A DNA stretch of 64,000 bases, taken from Verrucomicrobiia bacterium. Its GTDB lineage: Bacteria > Verrucomicrobiota > Verrucomicrobiia > Limisphaerales > JADLHS01. Below are positions 17,301 to 25,568 of the stretch, one piece after another. The notes beneath the pieces are model-generated. The model was not told the origin of the DNA. It saw nothing but the letters and a program-made list of their open reading frames with translations, and ran no database searches. The translations under genes and the position numbers were made by a program. Within the stretch, counting starts at the first letter, position 1; each line of letters starts with the position of its first letter. The stretch is from contig JAHCLO010000017.1 of assembly GCA_026125285.1 (NCBI GenBank), forward strand, positions 62,001 to 126,000, read 5' to 3'.

Positions 17301-18204
17301 ACAACGACGGTAAGAACGTGACCGCCGCCAACCAGCGCCGCCGGTACACCGTGAGAAACAAAAGCAACATTGCCGCCATGCCAATGGTGATGCACCGCAC
17401 CGCGTCGGCCTTGATGATGGTGGCGTTGTCCACGGACATGCGATGACCGCCGGTGATGGCCACGTGAACACCCGGAAACGCCTGCTCCACCGACCGGGCC
17501 GCCCGCATCAAGTCCTGCACCAGCGCCACGCTATCGCGGGAGTTGGACGAGCCAAACTTCGGCTCCGCCAGGAGCAGCACGTGACGGCCATCGCTGCTGG
17601 TGATGCGGCCATCCACGATCTGGGCTTCGCCGAAGCCGGTCTGCAGCGGCGTCACCTTGGCCAGCACCAGCGCGCTCATGCCAATTGGATCCGCGGCAAC
17701 CACGTCCTTGAGCACCATGCCTTCCGGCCCGGCGAGTTTGCGGCGCATCGCAGTGAGGTACTCATGCACTGCGGCAGGTTCGAGCTTGGGCGCCAACGCC
17801 GCGGCGTCAGCTTCGGTAAACAGCACCGGCAGAGCGCCGGTCAGGTAATCAATCACCTGCTGCTGGCCGCCCAGTTCCACGCGATACATGATCCGCAAAA
17901 AGGCCGGGTTCGTGGCCAGGAGTGAATAAAACTGATCCGCCGCCGCCGCCAGGATGTCGGGATCATCGCGGTTGATGCCCACGTCGAGATAGACGCGGTC
18001 AATCTGGCGGAATTTGCGCAGCGCGTAGCGGTAATCATCCACCAACGGATCGTCCTGCGGCAAGGTCGAGAGAATGTCCTCCTCCAGGTTGATCCGCAGG
18101 GAAATGAACAGACCAGCTACCGCGATCAGCAACGTGACGCCCAGCACCCAGCGTCGGCGCGCCACGAGCCAGAGATACAATCGCGTGTACAGTTCCGGCT
18201 TCAT
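14365..18204 (-). CDS. MMPL exporter - PlsC acyltransferase - SAM methyltransferase fusion
   Basis: The ATG at 18204 follows an in-frame TTG. Residues ~1-840 form an RND/MMPL transporter: N-terminal helix, periplasmic loop, a TM block containing GFASIAIGITVDYAIH, a second loop, and a second TM block with FIVGIGEDYSVFLV. Residues ~870-1040 are a PlsC acyltransferase with NHQSAVD and FYPEGTRSHDG. Residues ~1090-1275 are a class I methyltransferase with the SAM loop LDLGCGYG and acidic FGLDYD. Aryl-polyene loci encode exporter, acyltransferase and methyltransferase as separate proteins, so the fusion suggests coupled modification and export at the inner membrane. It is convergent with the biosynthetic operon, 54 bases from its last gene. 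Confidence 0.88.
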   Translation of the reverse strand: MKPELYTRLYLWLVARRRWVLGVTLLIAVAGLFISLRINLEEDILSTLPQDDPLVDDYRYALRKFRQIDRVYLDVGINRDDPDILAAAADQFYSLLATNPAFLRIMYRVELGGQQQVIDYLTGALPVLFTEADAAALAPKLEPAAVHEYLTAMRRKLAGPEGMVLKDVVAADPIGMSALVLAKVTPLQTGFGEAQIVDGRITSSDGRHVLLLAEPKFGSSNSRDSVALVQDLMRAARSVEQAFPGVHVAITGGHRMSVDNATIIKADAVRCITIGMAAMLLLFLTVYRRRWLAAVTFLPSLFGTLMAGVVLALWQGHLSAIATGFASIAIGITVDYAIHVMYHLDDAAGTDHASMGRHLSRLVFPVSLGGLTSIAAFLVLMGSPMLGYQQLGFFGAIGVLFSVVFALLILPLLVPLAKARTGGQPPLWLTHGLEKFFHWQGRNRRWLVVGIVGLTVLTGFGVPRLRFEGDIAKLNGITESTRRDEALISETWGSALGTTLVVARGATPEEALAKNDHAAEILARDPNVSAVYSLASVCPSPATQTANLQRWRTFWTPERRAALRQTLEQISGELGFRADAFARFWQCVEGEPALLTLEAFRGTPLEQVLHERTALDADDNAVSTLVKLKDRANVGELRAALPDLIVLDGQNFADHIATLAKQGLGQFAFWAIVVVAVILYLMLAAVELVAVTLLPLVFGLLWTFGAMGWLGVPIDLMNSVFVIFIVGIGEDYSVFLVSSKLDEWRGRPQRLAVTSASVLISALTTIFGFGVLVLADHPVLFSMGVTVLLGMGFAFLATVILTPLCMDLLLFKPPPRGAPRWWHPLGTLWVLLHLGGSQLFLYYGLRPLLNLISPRTAADRLRRATRWLARGVVKGLPFGRLEFQNISAESFSPPCIVISNHQSAVDVMLIVSLPGDVRQTAKKRVFDEPMLGIGCKVLGHVMVEPNDPHTTLQRCRERLAEGACVHFYPEGTRSHDGFLQRFHRGAFELAVELKQEILPLILCDTNTAMPRDAYWFEPYHVTVRAYPRITPRNFDYARGSLALMRHCETVVRQALQQQLDEINTPRNMRRKVARLYRYQRKTVELFVWWKLRLDPVFASLDSVVPRSGFVLDLGCGYGLATHWLACYTDQRTFFGLDYDEDKIRVAQRTAAEHPRIRFASGDILELDYPPCDAVLLLDVLHYWEPGKQQLILNKARQALRPGGRLVLRDGARAESSAHLRVHRWEQLATGLGYNRTREGLHFLSLAELETMLRRAGFTVWKIEPTAGRDSNVLLVARVG

Positions 18205-18404
18205 CAAACGGATCAGGCAAGACCCATGAGCAGTCGGCTGGGAAACCAGGGCCAGGCGATCCGGCTGCGCTTGGGCTCAAGGAGCTTCATTCAACTGCTT
18301 TGGGGTTTGCGTCATTTCGCCAGAAGGTGGAAGAGGCGAAAGGCTGGTGTCAATCCCCCTGCTCCAACCGGAGTCGGGGCTTCTATTGCTTGAAATGGTG
18401 AATT

Positions 18405-20837
18405 GTGAATAACTCATTCTTGACATTCGGAACGCTACATTGGATAAGAGGCGCGTTCCCAATGCCTCTGCTTGCTTTGTCATGGTTGATTGAGCGTGGT
18501 GCTGGGACTTTCTTGAACCAAGTGTCTGACCTATGGCGGGAATCAATATTCTGCCCGGATGCTCAAGCAGGAATGATTGTTCGTGTTCCGTGGCAGGAGG
18601 GGCTGGTGGGTTTCCTGGATCAGGCGGGCGTGGAAATCCTGCGTTACACCTACGATCCCAACAGCCGGCTGACCAACCGCTGGAGCAAGGCCAAGGGCAA
18701 CACCATTTACAGCTACGATCCCGTGGGCAACCTGACGAACGTCAATTATCCGTCCAGCCCGGACGTACGGTTCGCGTACGACCCGCTCAACCGCGTCACC
18801 AACATGGTGGACGCGGCGGGGACGACCAAGTATGCTTACACCGCTGGCGGGCAGTTGTGGACCGAAGACCTGCCTGCGCCGAGGCTTCGGCAGGCAGGCG
18901 GCCCGTGGAGCAATGACACCGTGACGAACACCTACACATACCGGATGCGCACGGGGCTGGCGTTGCAGCAACCCACAGGCACGTGGACCAACGGTTTCTG
19001 GCACGATTACGCCAGGCGCCTCACCAACGTGACCTCACCCGCCGGCTCCTTTGATTACCTCTTTGCCGGAGTCACGCATCACGCCTCACGCCTTACCCTC
19101 CCCAACACCAGCTACATCACCAATCACTACGACAACACGGCCCGGCTGCTGTTTACCAAGCTCAACAACTCCAGCCACACCACGCTCAACAAGCACGAAT
19201 ACGTTTACAACACCGGCAACCAGCGCACCAAACACACGCGCACGGACGACAGTCACCTGACGTTCAGTTACGATCCCATCGGCCAGTTGACGATTGCGCG
19301 CGCGACCAATTCGGGCGGGACGCTCCTTTCCGGCGAGACCCGGGGCTATCTCTATGACGCCGCCTGGAATCTGAACGTGCGCACGAACAACGGCAGCGGC
19401 GCGACGGAGAGCTTTGCCGTCAACAGCCGGAACGAACTGACCAGCGGGCCGGGCGGGAGTTTCAGCCATGACGACAACGGGAACCTGAGCTATTACGGGC
19501 AGCAGTATGGCTGGGAACGCTACTTCACCTACGACGACGAGAACCAGTTGGTGAGCGTGCAGGTGCCGGGGTATTTCTACAGCCTCTACACCTACGACGG
19601 CCTGGGGCGGCGGCGCAAGCGGGTGGAACACACTTGGAACGGCAGTGCCTGGAGCGTGAGCCAGACGGTGCATTACGTCTATGACGGGATGCGGGTGATT
19701 CAGGAACGGGACGGGAACCACACCCCGACGGTGAGCTACACGCGGGGGAGCGATCTGTCCGGTTCGCTGGAAGGCGCCGGTGGCATTGGCGGACTGCTGG
19801 CGCGGTCGCACGGGTATTCGAGTGGGAACTGGAGCACGCACAACTTCTATCATGCCGATGCCGGCGGGAATGTGACGTATCTGGTGAACAGCAGCCAGAC
19901 GCTGGCGGCCAGCTACAAGTATGATCCGTATGGGCGGGTGACCAGCCAGAGCGGCGCGCTCTCCAGTGCGAACCTGTATCGGTTTTCCAGCAAGGAGGTC
20001 AACCTGAACTACCCGGACGCCGGCGGGCTGTATTACTACGGCTATCGCTGGTACGCGCCCAGTTTGCAGCGGTGGCTCAATCGGGACCCCATTGGCGAAT
20101 GGGGCGGGATCAATCTCTACGGGTTTGTGGGGAACATGCCGGTCAACTTTGTGGATCCTTATGGGTTCGAGCTAAGATCCTTTTACGGCCATGATACAGT
20201 AGGCTCACTTTATCCGAGTGGCCCGGTGCCGTACCTCACTGGGGATACGGTTGTGGAGAATCTTGGAGCAGGCGCCTACAACATGATCCCATTGGTGAAC
20301 AATACACTGGTTTCGGCCCTGGATACCTTGGGTTATGCAATTGAGGGGGTGGCGGGCTTTGCCGGATGGGCGACCGAGAAGCTGGGGGGATCACCGGCTG
20401 ATGGAGAGCTCGTCCAGCGCGCGATGCTAGCCGCGGCTGTGGTAATCGGCCCCAAAGGCAAGGTCTGTTCTGCCGCAAAGACAGGACTGACGACGCCAGG
20501 CAATGTTCCGCTTGGGTTCACGCGGGTTGAACTCACCGAAGGCAGCTTCGTTAACCGTGTCTATGACTCCAGCGGAGCGGCGGGAAGGTCGGGGTTGTTT
20601 GGCCAAAGCTTCTCTCCGGGCGCTGGTCTTCCGACAGATGCGGCGAGCGCGATAACTTCTCGTGGACTCAATCCCGCTTTCAACAACGCTCAGGCGGGCG
20701 CGGTGTTCCGTGTGAACCAGAACATCACGGTTTATCAGGGCACGTCTTTGGGCGGCACAGCACCGGAGCTTTTCATCCCGAACGGCCTGCATCAATACAT
20801 CACACCGGTCATTCGGAACGTGCCGATAGTTCCGTGA
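18405..20837 (+). CDS. Truncated RHS-repeat protein with variable C-terminal toxin-like tip
   Basis: The ORF begins at a GTG, but the first ~75 residues are not RHS-like and no secretion module is present, so this is probably an N-terminally truncated or orphan RHS gene. YD-repeats (LRYTYDPNSRLTN, YDPVGNLTNV, FSYDPIGQLT) run to about residue 580 and end in the core closing motif NRDPIGEWGGINLYGF...DPYG. The last ~220 residues are the variable tip. They contain NRVYDS (~717), SFSPG (~736) and PELFIP (~787), an R-S-E order reminiscent of ADP-ribosyltransferase folds, but this is only a hypothesis. The partner gene starts 10 bases downstream. Confidence 0.72.
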   Translation: MNNSFLTFGTLHWIRGAFPMPLLALSWLIERGAGTFLNQVSDLWRESIFCPDAQAGMIVRVPWQEGLVGFLDQAGVEILRYTYDPNSRLTNRWSKAKGNTIYSYDPVGNLTNVNYPSSPDVRFAYDPLNRVTNMVDAAGTTKYAYTAGGQLWTEDLPAPRLRQAGGPWSNDTVTNTYTYRMRTGLALQQPTGTWTNGFWHDYARRLTNVTSPAGSFDYLFAGVTHHASRLTLPNTSYITNHYDNTARLLFTKLNNSSHTTLNKHEYVYNTGNQRTKHTRTDDSHLTFSYDPIGQLTIARATNSGGTLLSGETRGYLYDAAWNLNVRTNNGSGATESFAVNSRNELTSGPGGSFSHDDNGNLSYYGQQYGWERYFTYDDENQLVSVQVPGYFYSLYTYDGLGRRRKRVEHTWNGSAWSVSQTVHYVYDGMRVIQERDGNHTPTVSYTRGSDLSGSLEGAGGIGGLLARSHGYSSGNWSTHNFYHADAGGNVTYLVNSSQTLAASYKYDPYGRVTSQSGALSSANLYRFSSKEVNLNYPDAGGLYYYGYRWYAPSLQRWLNRDPIGEWGGINLYGFVGNMPVNFVDPYGFELRSFYGHDTVGSLYPSGPVPYLTGDTVVENLGAGAYNMIPLVNNTLVSALDTLGYAIEGVAGFAGWATEKLGGSPADGELVQRAMLAAAVVIGPKGKVCSAAKTGLTTPGNVPLGFTRVELTEGSFVNRVYDSSGAAGRSGLFGQSFSPGAGLPTDAASAITSRGLNPAFNNAQAGAVFRVNQNITVYQGTSLGGTAPELFIPNGLHQYITPVIRNVPIVP

Positions 20838-20847
20838 GGAGAAAGCG

Positions 20848-21555
20848 ATGAATGCCACCATTCCATTCAACGCGCGCATCTGCTTCACGGGAGCGCCAGA
20901 GTCCGGGCTTAACGAACTGGCGGCCGCTGTCCACAGCGTTACGGAAGCAGCAACAGGCGGCGGAATCCCGTTGTTCGATTTGAGTTTTTGGTCTCATCCA
21001 GACTCGGCTTTCTTGCGCGACGAGCTGCAACGGTCGCGGCAGATGTTTGCGGTTGCCGACACATTCCTGGGCGCGAACGGGCCACGCGGCGAGGAACAGA
21101 ACTTTCATCTGTTGCGCGGGCCTGCTGATGTCTTGGCGCTTGCAGCGATGCAGGGAATCACGCTGCCGCCGGAAATGAATCGAACGTGCTCTCAACTTGT
21201 CGAGCGAATCCAGTTGTTCGTCTTTCAGTTGCCCGACCGCGACCGCTGGCGCGCACGAGGCTTCGACGAGCGCGCCGCAACTTGGTTCGCAGAATACGCT
21301 CGGACAGTGTTGGAAACTCTGCGCAACCACGGCCTCCGGCTGGAACAGTTTCGAGTGTTGCCACCGCAGCGAGGCGACTTGAACGGAGACGTTGTCGAAG
21401 CGTGCTGGCGACTTTTCGGCGTTGCTCCAAATCCGTTGAAACCGACTGACCGCACGAAGCCGCTCGCATCCGTGACGCGAACCGCTGAAGCGCAAGCCAG
21501 AGATGCGTTTGAGATGAAAGTCGGAAGCCCCCTCGGTGTCCCGCACAAACGGTGA
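20848..21555 (+). CDS. Putative RHS immunity protein, degenerate P-loop NTPase-like
   Basis: The start is firm: GAGGAG (20836-20841) is spaced six bases from the ATG and overlaps the toxin stop. The 235-residue protein opens with RICFTGAPESGLNEL, which looks like a Walker A loop in which the essential Lys-Ser/Thr is replaced by Leu21-Asn22. The middle part (SRQMFAVADTFLG, QLFVFQLPDRDRWRARGFDE) resembles NadR/AAA_28-type kinases. Loss of the lysine argues against nucleotide hydrolysis. Direct coupling to an RHS tip suggests that it neutralises the toxin; no experimental support is visible. Confidence 0.6.
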   Translation: MNATIPFNARICFTGAPESGLNELAAAVHSVTEAATGGGIPLFDLSFWSHPDSAFLRDELQRSRQMFAVADTFLGANGPRGEEQNFHLLRGPADVLALAAMQGITLPPEMNRTCSQLVERIQLFVFQLPDRDRWRARGFDERAATWFAEYARTVLETLRNHGLRLEQFRVLPPQRGDLNGDVVEACWRLFGVAPNPLKPTDRTKPLASVTRTAEAQARDAFEMKVGSPLGVPHKR

Positions 21556-21726
21556 GAAGGAATCTGGCTCGCCTCAGGCCGGCTCGATAGAAGGTCGGCC
21601 ACCCGCGCCTGCCGCACAGCCCTCGCGCTCCCTCCTACCGCTGCGCGTCATCCGGGCCACATCCTGCGCCCCCTTGCCCCTGAAGGGGTCGGTCAATAGT
21701 ATCGTGCTGTTTTGGCTGACGCCTAA

Positions 21727-21866
21727 CATGTTGGACGCGGCGGGGACGACCAAGTATGCCTACACCGCTGGCGGGCATCTTTGGACCGAAGACCAGCCTT
21801 CGCCAAGGCTATGGCACGGCAGGCGGCCCGTTTGCCAATGACACCGTGACGAACAGTTTTACCCCA
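21727..21866 (+). pseudogene. RHS core fragment (decayed copy)
   Basis: This stretch is a near-copy of the RHS core at about 18805-18940: both encode DAAGTTKYAYTAGG followed by LWTED and then NDTVTN. Here the frame breaks between LWTED and NDTVTN, and the match ends abruptly at ~21866 just before mobA. It is a non-coding relic, consistent with past rearrangement or displacement of RHS tips downstream of the active one. Confidence 0.75.
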
Positions 21867-21902
21867 GGAGATATTCGCGGCAGAACAACGCTCAAGCCAG
21901 CA

Positions 21903-22460
21903 TCAGATGCAATTGAAGGCCCAACGGTGGCGGATGCGCGTCCAATCCTGCGGTGTGTTTACATTGGCCAGTTGCGCGCGCCACCGCGACGGCAACCGCA
22001 GGCAGCGCGCGGATAACGCCCCCGCCAGGGCTTGCAGGGAGAACTGCTTCAGTTTCATCTGGTCATTGACCACGGTTAGCGCCTCGCGCCGCAGCAGGAA
22101 TGGAAACCCGGCGTTGCCGCCGACGCGCACAAACAACGCGCAGTCCTCTCGCTGAAATTCTGACTGAACCACAGTTAACAACTCTGCGGTGACAAATGGC
22201 ATGTCGCAGGCCAGGAACAGCACCGCTTCCGCCTTCGCGCGGATGAGCGCGGTGTAAATGCCCCCCAACGGCCCGCACCGCGGCACAAGATCGCGGCGAA
22301 TCACGCGAACGGGCGCACCGAGCTTCCGGGCTTCCAAACGGATGTGTGCCAGCAGGCTGTGCCGCCCCAGCCGCAAGCGTGATTTGTCGCATCCCATGCG
22401 CTGGCTGAGGCCGCCCGCCAGGATACAGATTTCGAGAGCTGGCGTGGGTGGAAATTTCAT
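21903..22460 (-). CDS. mobA: Molybdenum cofactor guanylyltransferase
   Basis: The ATG at 22460 (MKFPPTP) is preferred to the GTG at 22502. The N-terminal LAGGLSQRMGCDKSRL is the nucleotidyltransferase signature of MobA, with GGLS-x-RMG-x-DK. The middle RCGPLGGIYTAL and LFLACDMPFV supply the conserved GPL-x-G and D-M-P metal-binding motif. It would transfer GMP to molybdopterin to make the guanine dinucleotide cofactor. No other molybdenum-cofactor gene is nearby. Confidence 0.85.
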   Translation of the reverse strand: MKFPPTPALEICILAGGLSQRMGCDKSRLRLGRHSLLAHIRLEARKLGAPVRVIRRDLVPRCGPLGGIYTALIRAKAEAVLFLACDMPFVTAELLTVVQSEFQREDCALFVRVGGNAGFPFLLRREALTVVNDQMKLKQFSLQALAGALSARCLRLPSRWRAQLANVNTPQDWTRIRHRWAFNCI

Positions 22461-23081
22461 GGCTTGGCAACGACGCTCACGCCGTTGAGAGAAGCCGGCC
22501 ACTGACCAGTGGAGTGATTTGCCAATCGAATGGTCGCGAGTCGTCCACGAATCGCATTATCCGCCATCACCGGGCGATTGAAGCGACCTGCGCTCCGGCG
22601 AGCAAGCACATAACCGGCATCCGCCTGGACCTGACAGGGGTTCGATGAACCTCACAGGCGTAACGCCGGTTTCCCAACCGCGTGCCGACTGGAAAGTCGG
22701 AGTTGCCGACGGGCAGTTCATGGGATGCCTCCAATCCCAAAATCGAGCGCACATTGGGACCATGCACAACGTGCTGCCGTGCCTCGGGCCGGCAGATGAA
22801 ACTCCTTTGCCGTAAGTGAACACGGTCGGTGGGACGCACGGCAGCACATTGAGCTTCATGGACAGTTTCGACCTCCAAAATCGGATGCGCATCGGGGCCA
22901 TGAACCAAGGATTGGTCAGGAGAATGTTTGTCAAAGGAATGAATCTGATTCCCCTGACAATCATTCCTCTGACAATCGGGTTCCTGGAAAGTACGGCTGA
23001 ACGTCTGAAATTGCCTGTTTCCTTTCCTGAACAAAACCGGGTATAGTCAGTCAAACCTGTGCTATTTTGCATCGCTTGAAA
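22461..23081. other. Intergenic region rich in small inverted repeats
   Basis: No convincing gene is seen; a long minus-strand open frame here reads through repeats and has no family look. Visible structures include the hairpin ccgact-ggaa-agtcgg (22685-22700), a 12-bp perfect inverted pair gtgctgccgtgc (22771-22782) and gcacggcagcac (22836-22847), and a tandem-like tract with tctgattcccctgacaatca followed by ttcctctgacaatc (22947-22978). It looks like accumulated interspersed-repeat debris between mobA and the protease gene. Confidence 0.55.
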
Positions 23082-25517
23082 ATGAATCTACCACGATCCA
23101 GCGCGAAGGGGATGCTGTTGCTGACCTGCCTCCTCACCTTGGTGTGGCTATTGCGCGCGGCCAAACTTGACGTTGCCCTGGAAACGCCCAACGAACTGGC
23201 AACCAGCACTGCCACCCACAAGGTCCTGGCTCCCGGGCCCAATGACGGCCGGATTGCCTACGTCACCGCGCGGATGCTGGAGCAAAACCACTATCTGCGT
23301 AAGTCCTTCGACGATGCGGTCTCGGAGAAGTTCTTTGACCGCTACTTCGAGACTTTGGATCCGCAGCACATTCACTTTACGCAGGCAGACATCGCGGAAT
23401 TCGAGGCTTATCGGACCAAGCTGGATGACCTTACCGTCACCCGCCAAGGAGTGGCCAATGTGAACCCGGCGTATGAAATTTTTGCGCGGTTTCTCGAACG
23501 CCTGCAACAGCGCGTCGCCTACGCTAGGGAGATGTTGCAGCACGAGCCGTTCGTGTTCGATACCGACGAGCGCATCGCCACCAATCGGCGGGAAGCTCCT
23601 TATCCTCGCGACCTAGACGAGGCCAAGGCCCTCTGGCGCCAACGCGTGCGCTATGAGTACTTGCAGGAGAAGCTCGCGCAGGTGGAAAAGAAGAAAACCG
23701 CCCAAGCTACTGCCAGGAAGGAGAGTCCCGACGACGCTGAAATTGAGTCGCCGGCCAAAACGACGGAGGCTGCGAAGTCGGAAGTCGCCGCGGAGCCAAA
23801 GAAATCCCCACACGAGGAAATCACAGAAACCCTGACCAAGCGGTACAACCGGATTTTGCACACCTTTGAAGAATGGGAGAGCACGGACGTGCTGCAGGAG
23901 TATCTGAGCGCGCTGGCCCGGGTTTACGATCCCCATTCCGGCTATCTCAATGCGAGCGCGACGGAGAATTTTTCCATCAACATGAATCTGTCGTTGTTCG
24001 GTATCGGCGCGGTGCTCACCACCGATCTGGACGGTTACTGCAAAGTCCAGGAAGTCAAACCCGGCCCAGCCATGCGCAGCGGTCAGGTCAAAGCCAACGA
24101 CCGCATCGTGGCCGTCGCGCAAGGCGACGAAGCGCCGGTGGACGTGGTCGGCATGAATCTGAACAAGGTGGTGCAGTTGATCCGCGGCCCGAAAGGCACG
24201 GAGGTGCGGTTGACCATCCTGCCCGCGAATGATTCCGGGCGGAAGGTGGTTTCCATCATTCGCGATGAGATTCCCTTGGAAGATCAGGCGGCCAAGGCGA
24301 AGCTGATTGAACTTCCCGGCAAAGGCGACAAGCCCGTCCGCCTGGGGATCATTGATCTGCCGTCATTCTACGCGAATCTCAATCTGCCGGGCAGCCGCGG
24401 AAAGGCCGAGACCAAGAGCACGACCACGGATGTCAAGCGCCTGCTCAAAAAGCTGACGGAGGAGAATGTCAGTGGCGTGATCCTCGACTTGCGACGCAAC
24501 GGCGGCGGTTCGCTGGAGGAAGCCATCCGACTCACCGGCTTGTTCATCAAGGAAGGCCCGGTGGTGCAGGTGCGCGACACCTTTGATCGCCGGATGGTGG
24601 ACGAGGACGACGACCCCTCGGTGGCCTACGACGGGCCGCTGATTGTGCTGACCAGCCGTTTCAGTGCGTCGGCTTCCGAGATTCTGGCGGGTGCGCTGCA
24701 GGATTATGGCCGCGCGTTGATCGTGGGCGATGTCTCCACGCATGGCAAGGGCACGGTGCAAAACCTCAATCCGTTGCGACCCTGGGTTAAACCGGCCACA
24801 GAAACTGCCACCAACGATCCCGGCACGCTCAAGGTCACGATCCGAAAGTTTTATCGGGCGGGTGGTTCTTCCACGCAACTCAAAGGCGTGATGCCTGACA
24901 TCGTGCTGCCTTCCGTCCTGAACTACTCCAAGGAAATTGGTGAAGTAGCCCATCAGAATCCGCTGGAGTGGGACACCATCGAAAGCGCCCGGTATGACAA
25001 ATTGAATCTGGTGGAGCCCTACTTGCAGGAATTGCTCCGCCGTTCCAGCGAGCGCATCGCCACCAACCAGGACTTCGCCTATATCCGTGAGGACATCGAG
25101 TTATTCAAGAAGCGACAGGCGGACCGGACGATTTCCTTGAATGAAGCGGAACGGTTGCGGGAAATGGCCGTGGATGACGCCCGCAAGAGGGCGCGTGAAG
25201 CCGAACGTCAGGCGCGCACGGACGATCATCGGGTGGTTTACGAAATCAAACTCAGCCACGTGGACTTGCCCGGGCTGCCGCCGCCCGTAGAAAAAACCAA
25301 CACGACCACCGCCACGCTCCTCGGAGCCGCTTCCGGTGCGAGCACCAATTCCGCTTCCATCGCGACAAAATCCGCTGAACTGCCGGCTGATCTCGAAGGC
25401 GAAGACGGCGAAGACAAAGCGCCGACGGTGGACCCCACCCTGGACGAGGCCGGTCGCATTCTGCTGGACTACATTTCGCTGTTGGGAAAGAAAGGCATGA
25501 TCACCGCCAAGGAATGA
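23082..25517 (+). CDS. prc: Carboxy-terminal (tail-specific) processing protease, S41 family
   Basis: ATG 23082 is preferred over the TTG at 23067. A signal anchor is followed by the Prc N-terminal helical domain (DRYFETLDPQHIHFTQADI), then a PDZ domain (GIGAVLTTDLDGYCKVQEVK onward) and the S41 core. The catalytic Ser lies in SRFSASASEIL (about residue 530) and the catalytic Lys in HGKGTVQ (about 557). The C-terminal part matches the extended Tsp tail. At ~812 residues it is Prc-sized rather than CtpA-sized. It degrades or matures envelope proteins from their C-termini in the periplasm. A lysine/alanine-rich insertion (~200-250) is unusual and low-complexity. Confidence 0.9.
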   Translation: MNLPRSSAKGMLLLTCLLTLVWLLRAAKLDVALETPNELATSTATHKVLAPGPNDGRIAYVTARMLEQNHYLRKSFDDAVSEKFFDRYFETLDPQHIHFTQADIAEFEAYRTKLDDLTVTRQGVANVNPAYEIFARFLERLQQRVAYAREMLQHEPFVFDTDERIATNRREAPYPRDLDEAKALWRQRVRYEYLQEKLAQVEKKKTAQATARKESPDDAEIESPAKTTEAAKSEVAAEPKKSPHEEITETLTKRYNRILHTFEEWESTDVLQEYLSALARVYDPHSGYLNASATENFSINMNLSLFGIGAVLTTDLDGYCKVQEVKPGPAMRSGQVKANDRIVAVAQGDEAPVDVVGMNLNKVVQLIRGPKGTEVRLTILPANDSGRKVVSIIRDEIPLEDQAAKAKLIELPGKGDKPVRLGIIDLPSFYANLNLPGSRGKAETKSTTTDVKRLLKKLTEENVSGVILDLRRNGGGSLEEAIRLTGLFIKEGPVVQVRDTFDRRMVDEDDDPSVAYDGPLIVLTSRFSASASEILAGALQDYGRALIVGDVSTHGKGTVQNLNPLRPWVKPATETATNDPGTLKVTIRKFYRAGGSSTQLKGVMPDIVLPSVLNYSKEIGEVAHQNPLEWDTIESARYDKLNLVEPYLQELLRRSSERIATNQDFAYIREDIELFKKRQADRTISLNEAERLREMAVDDARKRAREAERQARTDDHRVVYEIKLSHVDLPGLPPPVEKTNTTTATLLGAASGASTNSASIATKSAELPADLEGEDGEDKAPTVDPTLDEAGRILLDYISLLGKKGMITAKE

Positions 25518-25568
25518 ACGATGAACCGAGGGGTTTCACGCAAGCCCATTGACGGGACAATTTGAATT

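Noticed and set aside
22557..23072. 171-residue minus-strand open frame
   Set aside because: It consists of dispersed-repeat sequence with inverted repeats and shows no protein-family signal.
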